Part shown: positions 39,701 through 51,426 of the stretch, piece by piece | Position numbering within the stretch: the first letter of the stretch is position 1 | Layout of the letters: every line of letters begins with the position of its first letter | DNA from: Eurosta solidaginis | Lineage: Eukaryota; Arthropoda; Insecta; Diptera; Tephritidae | DNA: 64,000 bases | Reading direction: 5' to 3' | Assembly (NCBI RefSeq): GCF_040869045.1 | Contig: NW_027136979.1 | Span: 310,001 to 374,000 of the forward strand | Notes under the pieces: generated by a model | What the model saw: the letters and a program-made list of their open reading frames with translations, nothing else | The model's database searches: none | What the model was told of the DNA's origin: nothing | Made by a program: the position numbers and the translations under genes

Positions 39701-41010
39701 TTTTATGCGTATATTAATCCACAAGCTGATCCAAGGTTCTATCATTAACGGTTCAATTTCTACGTCATACTGTGTGGGGTTAACCGACTAAAAGGGATAA
39801 GTGTCCATATCTATTGAACCAAGCAAGACAGAATCGATTTTATTTCTGCAGATGGTAGGTTTTTATGTGTGTATTAATCCACAAGCTGATCCAAGGTTCT
39901 ATCGCTAACGGTTCAATTTCTACGTCATAAAAGGGATAAGTGTCCACATCTATTGAACCAAGCAAAATACAATCGATTTTATTTTTGCAGATTATAGGTT
40001 TTTATGTGTATATTAATCCACAAGCTGATCCAAGGTTCTATCGCTAACGGTTCAATTTCTACGTCATACTGTGTGGGGTTAACCGACTAAAAGGGATAAG
40101 TGTCCATATCTATTGAACCAAGCAAGATAGAATCGATTTTGTTTTTGCAGATGATAGGTTTTTATGTGTATATTAATCCACAAGCCGATCCAAGGTTCTA
40201 TCGCTAACGGTTCAATTTCTACGTCATAAAATGTATAAGTGTCCACATCTATTGAACCAAGCAAAATAGAATCGATTTTATTTTTGCAGATTATAGGTTT
40301 TTATGTTTATATTAATCCACAAGCTGATTCAAGGTTCTATCGCTAACGGTTGAATTTCTACGTCATAAAATGGATAAGTGTCCACATCTATTGAACCAAG
40401 CAAAATAGAATCGATTTTATTTTTGCAGATTATAGGTTTTTATGTGTATATTAATCCACAAGCTGATCCAAGGTTCTATCGCTAACGGTTCAATTTCTAC
40501 GTCATACTGTGTGGGGTTAACCGACTAAAAGGGATAAGTGTCCATATCTATTGAACCAAGCAAGATAGAATCGATTTTGTTTTTGCAGATGATAGGTTTT
40601 TATGTGTATATTAATCCACAAGCCGATCCAAGGTTCTATCCCTAACGGTTCAATTTCTACGTCATAAAATGGATAAGTGACCACATCTATTGAACCAAGC
40701 AAAATAGAATCGACTTTATTTTTGCAGATTATAGGTTTTTATGTGTGTATTAATCCACAAGCTGATCCAAGCTTCTATCGCTAACGGTTCAATTTCTACG
40801 TCATAAAATGGATAAGTGTTCACATCTATTGAACCAAGGAAAATAGAATCGATTTTATTTTTGCAGATTATAGGTTTTTATGTGTATATTAATCCACAAG
40901 CTGATTCAAGGTTCTATCGCTAACGGTTCAATTTCTACGTCATACTGTGTGGGGTTAACCGACTAAAAGGGATAAGTGTCCATATCTATTGAACCAAGCA
41001 AGATAGAATC
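35876..41010 (+). repeat. 8304-bp-shift block, copy 1
   Basis: About 5.1 kb is nearly identical to 44180-49314. By eye I noticed only a handful of differences, for example GTGACCACAT (40677) against GTGTCCACAT, and TATATTAATC against TATATAAATC (48911). The low divergence indicates a recent event. The right end lies inside the L unit beginning at 40925, where copy 2 switches to the neighbouring monomer's sequence. Confidence 0.85.
37733..38330 (+). repeat. Tandem 299-bp L+S dimers
   Basis: Two successive pairs, each a PstI-type L plus a CATAAAAGGG-type S, occupy 37733-38031 and 38032-38330. They are followed by two successive L units with AAAAGGGTTAAG (38331-38490 and 38491-38650), which is a single-monomer duplication. 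The same layout lies 8304 bp downstream. Confidence 0.88.
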
Positions 41011-41084
41011 GATTTTATTTTTGCAGATTATAGGTTTTTATGTGTATATTAATCCACAAGCTGATCCAAGGTTCTATCGCTAAC

Positions 41085-43400
41085 GGTTCAATTTCTACGT
41101 CATACTGTGTGGGGTTAACCAACTAAAAGGGATAAGTGTCCATATCTATTGAACCAAGCAAGATAGAATCGATTTTGTTTTTGGAGATGGTAGGTTTTTA
41201 TGTGTATATTAATCCACAAGCTGATCCAAGGTTCTATCATTTACGGTTCAATTTCTACGTCATACTGTTTTGGGTTAACCGACTAAAAGGGATAAATGTC
41301 CATATCTGTTGAACCAAGCAAGACAGAATCGATTTTATTTCTGCAGATGGTAGGTTTTTATGTGTGTATTAATCCACAAGCTGATCCAAGGTTCTATCGC
41401 TAACGGTTCAATTTCTACGTCATAAAAGGGATAAGTGTCCACATCTATTGAACCAAGCAAAATAGAATCGATTTTATTTTTGCAGATTATAGGTTTTTAT
41501 GTGTATATTAATCCACAAGCTGATCCAAGGTTCTATCGTTAACGGTTCAATTTCTACGTCATACTGGGTGGGATTAAACGACTAAAAGGGATAAGTGTCC
41601 ATATCTATTGAACCAAGCAAGATAGAATCGATTTTGTTTTTGCAGATTATAGGCTTTTATGTGTATATTAATCCAAAAGCTGATCCAAGGTTCTATCGCT
41701 AACGGTTCAATTTCTACGTCATACTGGTTGGGGTTAACCGACTAAAAGGGATAAGTGTCCATATCTATTGAACCAAGCAAGATAGAATCGATTTTGTTTT
41801 TGCAGATTATAGGTTTTTATGTGTATATTAATCCACAAGCTGATCCAAGGTTCTATCGCTAACGGTTCAATTTCTACGTCATACTGTGTGGGGTTAACCG
41901 ACTAAAAGGGATAAGTGTCCATATCTATTGAACCAAGCAAGATAGAATCGATTTTGTTTTTGCAGATGATAGGTTTTTATGTGTATATTAATCCACAAGC
42001 CGATCCAAGGTTCTATCGCTAACGGTTCAATTTCTACGTCATAAAATGGATAAGTGTCCACATCTATTGAACCAAGCAAAATAGAATCGACTTTATTTTT
42101 GCAGATTATAGGTTTTTATGTGTGTATTAATCCACAAGCTGATCCAAGCTTCTATCGCTAACGGTTCAATTTCTACGTCATAAAATGGATAAGTGTCCAC
42201 ATCTGTTGAACCAAGGAAAATAGAATCGATTTTATTTTTGCAGATTGTAGGTTTTTATGTGTATATTAATCCACAAGCTGATTCAAGGTTCTATCGCTAA
42301 CGGTTCAATTTCTACGTCATACTGTGTGGGGTTAACCGACTAAAAGGGATAAGTGTCCATATCTATTGAACCAAGCAAGATAGAATCGATTTTATTTTTG
42401 CAGATTATAGGTTTTTATGTGTATATTAATCCACAAGTTGATCCAAGGTTCTATCGCTAACGGTTCAATTTCTACGTCATACTGTGTGGGGTTAACCAAC
42501 TAAAAGGGATAAGTGTCCATATCTATTGAACCAAGCAAGATAGAATCGATTTTGTTTTTGGAGATGGTAGGTTTTTATGTGTATATTAATCCACAAGCTG
42601 ATCCAAGGTTCTATCATTAACGGTTCAATTTCTACGTCATACTGTTTGGGGTTAACCGACTAAAAGGGATAAGTGTCCATATCTGTTGAACCAAGCAAGA
42701 CAGAATCGATTTTATTTCTGCAGATGGTAGGTTTTTATGTGTGTATTAATCCACAAGCTGATCCAAGGTTCTATCGCTAACGGTTCAATTTCTACGTCAT
42801 AAAAGGGATAAGTGTCCACATCTATTGAACCAAGCAAAATAGAATCTATTTTATTTTTGCAGATTATAGGTTTTTATGTGTATATTTATCCACAAGCTGA
42901 TCCAAGGTTCTATCGCTAACGGTTCAATTTCTACGTCATACTGTGTGGGGTTAACCGACTAAAAGGGATAAGTGTCCATATCTATTGAACTAAGCAAGAT
43001 AGAATCGATTTTGTTTTTGCAGATGGTAGGTTTTTATGTGTATATTAATCCACAAGCTGATCCAAGGTTCTATCGTTAACGGTTCAATTTCTACGTCATA
43101 CTGGGTGGGATTAAACGACTAAAAGGGATAAGTGTCCATATCTATTGAACCAAGCAAGATAGAATCGATTTTGTTTTTGCAGATTATAGGCTTTTATGTG
43201 TATATTAATCCAAAAGCTGATCCAAGGTTCTATCGCTAACGGTTCAATTTCTACGTCATACTGGTTGGGGTTAACCGACTAAAAGGGATAAGTGTCCATA
43301 TCTATTGAACCAAGCAAGATAGAATCGATTTTGTTTTTGCAGATTATAGGTTTTTATGTGTATATTAATCCACAAGCTGATCCAAGGTTCTATCGCTAAC
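41085..43400 (+). repeat. 2316-bp tandem unit, copy 1 (11 L + 4 S)
   Basis: Fifteen monomers in the order LLSLLLSSLLLSLLL start with an L carrying AACCAACTA and TTTTTGGAGATGG. The whole unit is repeated immediately at 43401. The private variants CATTTACGG, TGTTTTGGG and GATAAATGTCC near the start occur in both. A partial relative, sharing only the second half of the order, occupies 35876-37412 at a shift of 5988 bp. Confidence 0.9.
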
Positions 43401-45716
43401 GGTTCAATTTCTACGTCATACTGTGTGGGGTTAACCAACTAAAAGGGATAAGTGTCCATATCTATTGAACCAAGCAAGATAGAATCGATTTTGTTTTTGG
43501 AGATGGTAGGTTTTTATGTGTATATTAATCCACAAGCTGATCCAAGGTTCTATCATTTACGGTTCAATTTCTACGTCATACTGTTTTGGGTTAACCGACT
43601 AAAAGGGATAAATGTCCATATCTGTTGAACCAAGCAAGACAGAATCGATTTTATTTCTGCAGATGGTAGGTTTTTATGTGTGTATTAATCCACAAGCTGA
43701 TCCAAGGTTCTATCGCTAACGGTTCAATTTCTACGTCATAAAAGGGATAAGTGTCCACATCTATTGAACCAAGCAAAATAGAATCGATTTTATTTTTGCA
43801 GATTATAGGTTTTTATGTGTATATTAATCCACAAGCTGATCCAAGGTTCTATCGTTAACGGTTCAATTTCTACGTCATACTGGGTGGGATTAAACGACTA
43901 AAAGGGATAAGTGTCCATATCTATTGAACCAAGCAAGATAGAATCGATTTTGTTTTTGCAGATTATAGGCTTTTATGTGTATATTAATCCAAAAGCTGAT
44001 CCAAGGTTCTATCGCTAACGGTTCAATTTCTACGTCATACTGGTTGGGGTTAACCGACTAAAAGGGATAAGTGTCCATATCTATTGAACCAAGCAAGATA
44101 GAATCGATTTTGTTTTTGCAGATTATAGGTTTTTATGTGTATATTAATCCACAAGCTGATCCAAGGTTCTATCGCTAACGGTTCAATTTCTACGTCATAC
44201 TGTGTGGGGTTAACCGACTAAAAGGGATAAGTGTCCATATCTATTGAACCAAGCAAGATAGAATCGATTTTGTTTTTGCAGATGATAGGTTTTTATGTGT
44301 ATATTAATCCACAAGCCGATCCAAGGTTCTATCGCTAACGGTTCAATTTCTACGTCATAAAATGGATAAGTGTCCACATCTATTGAACCAAGCAAAATAG
44401 AATCGACTTTATTTTTGCAGATTATAGGTTTTTATGTGTGTATTAATCCACAAGCTGATCCAAGCTTCTATCGCTAACGGTTCAATTTCTACGTCATAAA
44501 ATGGATAAGTGTCCACATCTGTTGAACCAAGGAAAATAGAATCGATTTTATTTTTGCAGATTGTAGGTTTTTATGTGTATATTAATCCACAAGCTGATTC
44601 AAGGTTCTATCGCTAACGGTTCAATTTCTACGTCATACTGTGTGGGGTTAACCGACTAAAAGGGATAAGTGTCCATATCTATTGAACCAAGCAAGATAGA
44701 ATCGATTTTATTTTTGCAGATTATAGGTTTTTATGTGTATATTAATCCACAAGTTGATCCAAGGTTCTATCGCTAACGGTTCAATTTCTACGTCATACTG
44801 TGTGGGGTTAACCAACTAAAAGGGATAAGTGTCCATATCTATTGAACCAAGCAAGATAGAATCGATTTTGTTTTTGGAGATGGTAGGTTTTTATGTGTAT
44901 ATTAATCTACAAGCTGATCCAAGGTTCTATCATTAACGGTTCAATTTCTACGTCATACTGTTTGGGGTTAACCGACTAAAAGGGATAAGTGTCCATATCT
45001 GTTGAACCAAGCAAGACAGAATCGATTTTATTTCTGCAGATGGTAGGTTTTTATGTGTGTATTAATCCACAAGCTGATCCAAGGTTCTATCGCTAACGGT
45101 TCAATTTCTACGTCATAAAAGGGATAAGTGTCCACATCTATTGAACCAAGCAAAATAGAATCTATTTTATTTTTGCAGATTATAGGTTTTTATGTGTATA
45201 TTTATCCACAAGCTGATCCAAGGTTCTATCGCTAACGGTTCAATTTCTACGTCATACTGTGTGGGGTTAACCGACTAAAAGGGATAAGTGTCCATATCTA
45301 TTGAACTAAGCAAGATAGAATCGATTTTGTTTTTGCAGATGGTAGGTTTTTATGTGTATATTAATCCACAAGCTGATCCAAGGTTCTATCGTTAACGGTT
45401 CAATTTCTACGTCATACTGGGTGGGATTAAACGACTAAAAGGGATAAGTGTCCATATCTATTGAACCAAGCAAGATAGAATCGATTTTGTTTTTGCAGAT
45501 TATAGGCTTTTATGTGTATATTAATCCAAAAGCTGATCCAAGGTTCTATCGCTAACGGTTCAATTTCTACGTCATACTGGTTGGGGTTAACCGACTAAAA
45601 GGGATAAGTGTCCATATCTATTGAACCAAGCAAGATAGAATCGATTTTGTTTTTGCAGATTATAGGTTTTTATGTGTATATTAATCCACAAGCTGATCCA
45701 AGGTTTTTTCGCTAAC
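43401..45716 (+). repeat. 2316-bp tandem unit, copy 2 (11 L + 4 S)
   Basis: This is the direct tandem repeat of 41085-43400 with the same monomer order. I noticed one base difference (TAATCTACAA at 44904 against TAATCCACAA), which suggests a very recent duplication or active homogenisation. Its second half is also the beginning of the second 8304-shift block. Confidence 0.9.
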
Positions 45717-48700
45717 GGTTCAATTTCTACGTCACACTGTGTGGGGTTAACCGACTAAAAGGGATAAGTGTCCATATCTATTGAACCAAGCAAGACAGAA
45801 TCGATTTTATTTCTGCAGATGGTAGGTTTTTATGTGTGTATTAATCCACAAGCTGATCCAAGGTTCTATCGCTAACGGTTCAATTTCTACGTCATACTGT
45901 GTGGGGTTAACCGACTAAAGGGGTTAAGTGTCCATATCTATTGAACCAAGCAAGATAGAATCGATTTTGTTTTTGCAGATGGTAGGTTTTTATGCGTATA
46001 TTAATACACAAGCTGATCCAAGGTTCTATCATTAACGGTTCAATTTCTACGTCATACTGTGTGGGGTTAACCGACTAAAAGGGATAAGTGTCCATATCTA
46101 TTGAACCAAGCAAGACAGAATCGATTTTATTTCTGCAGATGGTAGGTTTTTATGTGTGTATTAATCCACAAGCTGATCCAAGGTTCTATCGCTAACGGTT
46201 CAATTTCTACGTCATAAAAGGGATAAGTGTCCACATCTATTGAACCAAGCAAAATAGAATCGATTTTATTTTTGCAGATTATAGGTTTTTATGTGTATAT
46301 TAATCCACAAGCTGATCCAAGGTTCTATCATTAACGGTTCAATTTCTACGTCATACTGTGTGGGGTTAACCGACTAAAAGGGATAAGTGTCCATATCTAT
46401 TGAACCAAGCAAGACAGAATCGATTTTATTTCTGCAGATGGTAGGTTTTTATGTGTGTATTAATCCACAAGCTGATCCAAGGTTCTATCGCTAACGGTTC
46501 AATTTCTACGTCATAAAAGGGATAAGTGTCCACATCTATTGAACCAAGCAAAATAGAATCGATTTTATTTTTGCAGATTATAGGTTTTTATGTGTACATT
46601 AATCCACAAGCTGATCCAAGGTTCTATCATTAACGGTTCAATTTCTACGTCATACTGTGTGGGGTTAACCGACTAAAAGGGTTAAGTGTCCATATCTATT
46701 GAACCAAGCAAGATAGAATCGATTTTGTTTTTGCAGATGGTAGGTTTTTATGCGTATATTAATACACAAGCTGATCCAAGGTTCTATCATTAACGGTTCA
46801 ATTTCTACGTCATACTGTGTGGGGTTAACCGACTAAAAGGGTTAAGTGTCCATATCTATTGAACCAAGCAAGATAGAATCGATTTTGTTTTTGCAGATGG
46901 TAGGTTTTTATGCGTATATTAATACACAAGCTGATCCAAGGTTCTATCGCTAACGGTTCAATTTCTACGTCATACTGTGTGGGGTTAACCGACTAAAAGG
47001 GATAAGTGTCCATATCTATTGAACCAAGCAAGATAGAATCGATTTTGTTTTTGCAGATTATAGGCTTTTATGTGTATATTAATCCAAAAGCTGATCCAAG
47101 GTTCTATCGCTAACGGTTCAATTTCTACGTCATACTAGTTGGGGTTAACCGACTAAAAGGGATAAGTGTCCATATCTATTGAACCAAGCAAAATAGAATC
47201 GATTTTATTTTTGCAGATTATAGGTTTTTATGTGTATATTAATCCACAAGCTGATCCAAGGTTCTATCGTTAACGGTTCAATTTCTACGTCATACTGGGT
47301 GGGGTTAAACGACTAAAAGGGATGAGTGTCCATATCTATTGAACCAAGCAAGATAGAATCGATTTTGTTTTTGCAGATTATAGGCTTTTATGTGTATATT
47401 AATCCAAAAGCTGATCCAAGGTTCTATCGCTAACGGTTCAATTTCTACGTCATACTGGTTGGGGTTAACCGACTAAAAGGGATAAGTGTCCATATCTATT
47501 GAACCAAGCAAGATAGAATCGATTTTGTTTTTGCAGATTATAGGTTTTTATGTGCATATTAATCCACAAGCTGATCCAAGGTTTTTTCGCTAACGGTTCA
47601 ATTTCTACGTCATACTGTGTGGGGTTAACCGACTAAAAGGGATAAGTGTCCATATCTATTGAATCAAGCAAGACAGAATCGATTTTATTTCTGCAGATGG
47701 TAGGTTTTTATGTGTGCATTAATCCACAAGCTGATCCAAGGTTCTATCGCTAACGGTTCAATTTCTACGTCATAAAAGGGATAAGTGTCCACATCTATTG
47801 AACCAAGCAAAATAGAATCGATTTTATTTTTGCAGATTATAGGTTTTTATGTGTATATTAATCCACAAGCTGATCCAAGGTTCTATCATTAACGGTTCAA
47901 TTTCTACGTCATACTGTGTGGGGTTAACCGACTAAAAGGGGTAAGTGTCCATATCTATTGAACCAAGCAAGATAGAATCGATTTTGTTTTTGCAGATGGT
48001 AGGTTTTTATGCGTATATTAATCCACAAGCTGATCCAAGGTTCTATCATTAACGGTTCAATTTCTACGTCATACTGTGTGGGGTTAACCGACTAAAAGGG
48101 ATAAGTGTCCATATCTATTGAACCAAGCAAGACAGAATCGATTTTATTTCTGCAGATGGTAGGTTTTTATGTGTGTATTAATCCACAAGCTGATCCAAGG
48201 TTCTATCGCTAACGGTTCAATTTCTACGTCATAAAAGGGATAAGTGTCCACATCTATTGAACCAAGCAAAATACAATCGATTTTATTTTTGCAGATTATA
48301 GGTTTTTATGTGTATATTAATCCACAAGCTGATCCAAGGTTCTATCGCTAACGGTTCAATTTCTACGTCATACTGTGTGGGGTTAACCGACTAAAAGGGA
48401 TAAGTGTCCATATCTATTGAACCAAGCAAGATAGAATCGATTTTGTTTTTGCAGATGATAGGTTTTTATGTGTATATTAATCCACAAGCCGATCCAAGGT
48501 TCTATCGCTAACGGTTCAATTTCTACGTCATAAAATGTATAAGTGTCCACATCTATTGAACCAAGCAAAATAGAATCGATTTTATTTTTGCAGATTATAG
48601 GTTTTTATGTTTATATTAATCCACAAGCTGATTCAAGGTTCTATCGCTAACGGTTGAATTTCTACGTCATAAAATGGATAAGTGTCCACATCTATTGAAC

Positions 48701-49314
48701 CAAGCAAAATAGAATCGATTTTATTTTTGCAGATTATAGGTTTTTATGTGTATATTAATCCACAAGCTGATCCAAGGTTCTATCGCTAACGGTTCAATTT
48801 CTACGTCATACTGTGTGGGGTTAACCGACTAAAAGGGATAAGTGTCCATATCTATTGAACCAAGCAAGATAGAATCGATTTTGTTTTTGCAGATGATAGG
48901 TTTTTATGTGTATATAAATCCACAAGCCGATCCAAGGTTCTATCCCTAACGGTTCAATTTCTACGTCATAAAATGGATAAGTGTCCACATCTATTGAACC
49001 AAGCAAAATAGAATCGACTTTATTTTTGCAGATTATAGGTTTTTATGTGTGTATTAATCCACAAGCTGATCCAAGCTTCTATCGCTAACGGTTCAATTTC
49101 TACGTCATAAAATGGATAAGTGTTCACATCTATTGAACCAAGGAAAATAGAATCGATTTTATTTTTGCAGATTATAGGTTTTTATGTGTATATTAATCCA
49201 CAAGCTGATTCAAGGTTCTATCGCTAACGGTTCAATTTCTACGTCATACTGTGTGGGGTTAACCGACTAAAAGGGATAAGTGTCCATATCTATTGAACCA
49301 AGCAAGATAGAATC
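44180..49314 (+). repeat. 8304-bp-shift block, copy 2
   Basis: It matches copy 1 monomer for monomer, including the duplicated 299-bp dimers and the L S S L S S cluster. At the unit beginning 49229 the sequence changes within a monomer from the copy-1 pattern to TTTTTGGAGATGG of the next monomer, so one whole monomer was lost at the exchange point. Confidence 0.85.
46037..46634 (+). repeat. Tandem 299-bp L+S dimers, second copy
   Basis: This is the downstream counterpart of 37733-38330 at a shift of 8304. The paired L units with AAAAGGGTTAAG again follow (46635 and 46795). The dimer duplication therefore happened before the 8304-bp duplication. Confidence 0.88.
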
Positions 49315-49548
49315 GATTTTGTTTTTGGAGATGGTAGGTTTTTATGTGTATATTAATCCACAAGCTGATCCAAGGTTCTATCATTAACGGTTCAATTTCT
49401 ACGTCATACTGTTTTGGGTTAACCGACTAAAAGGGATAAATGTCCATATCTGTTGAACCAAGCAAGACAGAATCGATTTTATTTCTGCAGATGGTAGGTT
49501 TTTATGTGTGTATTAATCCACAAGCTGATCCAAGGTTCTATCGCTAAC

Positions 49549-51426
49549 GGTTCAATTTCTACGTCATAAAAGGGATAAGTGTCCACATCTATTGAACCAA
49601 GCAAAATAGAATCTATTTTATTTTTGCAGATTATAGGTTTTAATGTGTAGATTAATCCACAAGCTGATCCAAGGTTCTATCGCTAACGGTTCAATTTCTA
49701 CGTCATACTGTATGGGGTTAACCGACTAAAAGGGATAAGTGTCCATATCTATTGAACTAAGCAAGATAGAATCGATTTTGTTTTTGCAGATGGTAGGTTT
49801 TTATGTGTACATTAATCCACAAGCTGATCCAAGGTTCTATCGTTAACGGTTCAATTTCTACGTCATACTGGGTGGGATTAAACGACTAAAAGGGATAAGT
49901 GTCCATATCTATTGAACCAAGCAAGATAGAATCGATTTTGTTTTTGCAGATTATAGGCTTTTATGTGTATATTAATCCAAAAGCTGATCCAAGGTTCTAT
50001 CGCTAACGGTTCAATTTCTACGTCATACTGGTTGGGGTTAACCGACTAAAAGGGATAAGTGTCCATATCTATTGAACCAAGCAAGATAGAATCGATTTTG
50101 TTTTTGCAGATTATAGGTTTTTATGTGTATATTAATCCACAAGCTGATCCAAGGTTTTTTCGCTAACGGTTCAATTTCTACGTCACACTGTGTGGGGTTA
50201 ACCGACTAAAAGGGATAAGTGTCCATATCTATTGAACCAAGCAAGACAGAATCGATTTTATTTCTGCAGATGGTAGGTTTTTATGTGTGTATTAATCCAC
50301 AAGCTGATCCAAGGTTCTATCGCTAACGGTTCAATTTCTACGTCATAAAAGGGATAAGTATCCACATCTATTGAACCAAGCAAAATAGAATCCATTTTAT
50401 TTTTGCAGATTATAGGTTTTTATGTGTATATTAATCCACAAGCTGATCCAAGGTTCTATCATTAACTTTTCAATTTCTACGTCATACTGTGTGGGGTTAA
50501 CCGACTAAAAGGGTTAAGTGTCCATATCTATTGAACCAAGCAAGATAGAATCGATTTTGTTTTTGCAGATGGTAGGTTTTTATGCGTATATTAACACACA
50601 AGCTGATCCAAGCTTCTATCATTAACGGTTCAATTTCTACGTCATACTGTGTGGGGTTAACCGACTAAAAGGGATAAGTGTCCATATCTATTGAACCAAG
50701 CAAGACAGAATCGATTTTATTTCTGCAGATGGTAGGTTTTTATGTGTGTATTAATCCACAAGCTGATCCAAGGTTCTATCGCTAACGGTTCAATTTCTAC
50801 GTCATACTGTGTGGGGTTAACCGACTAAAAGGGAAAAGTGTCCATATCTATTGAACCAAGCAAGATAGAATCGATTTTGTTTTTGCAGATGATAGGTTTT
50901 TATGTGTATATTAATCCACAAGCCGATCCAAGGTTCTATCGCTAACGGTTCAATTTCTACGTCATACTGGGTGGGGTTAACCGACTAATAGGGATAAGTG
51001 TCTATATCTATTGAACCAAGCAAGGCAGAATCGAATTTATTTTTGCAGATGGTAGGTTTTTATATGCATATTAATCCACAAGCTGATCCAAGGTTCTATC
51101 GCTAACGGTTCAATTTCTACGTCAAACTGGGTGAGGTTAACCGACTAAAAGGGATAAGTGTCCATATCTATTGAACCAAGCAAGACAGAATCGATTTTAT
51201 TTTTGCAGATGGTAGGCTTTTATGTGTATATTAATCCAAAAGCTGATCCAAGGTTCTATCCCTAACGGTTCAATTTCTACGTCATACTGGGTGGGGTTAA
51301 CCGACTAAAAGGGATAAGTGTCCATATCTATTGAACCAAGCAAGATAGAATCGATTTTGTTTTTGCAGATGATAGGTTTTTACGTGTATATTAATCCGCA
51401 AGCCAACCCAAGATTCTATCGCTAAC
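49549..51426 (+). repeat. Domain E HOR, leading partial copy
   Basis: The S unit with AATCTATTTT at 49549 and the following monomers through 50786 match 52227-53464 at a shift of 2678. From 50787 to the end they match at 2997-2998, because the next copy gained two monomers. It retains individual variants such as CTGTATGGGG and TTAACTTTTC (50463), so it is more divergent than the central copies. Confidence 0.82.

Larger units (their letters stand above)
35876..49548 (+). repeat. Domain D: 8304-bp duplication containing a 2316-bp tandem 15-mer
   Basis: The monomer order from 35876 to about 40925 recurs from 44180 at a shift of exactly 8304 bp. Private variants recur in place: CATACTAGTT (38831 and 47135), GGGATGAGTG (39016 and 47320) and AAAATGTATA (40232 and 48536). 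Between these lie two tandem copies of a 2316-bp unit. The domain shows three nested levels: monomer, 15-mer and 8.3-kb block. Confidence 0.88.
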
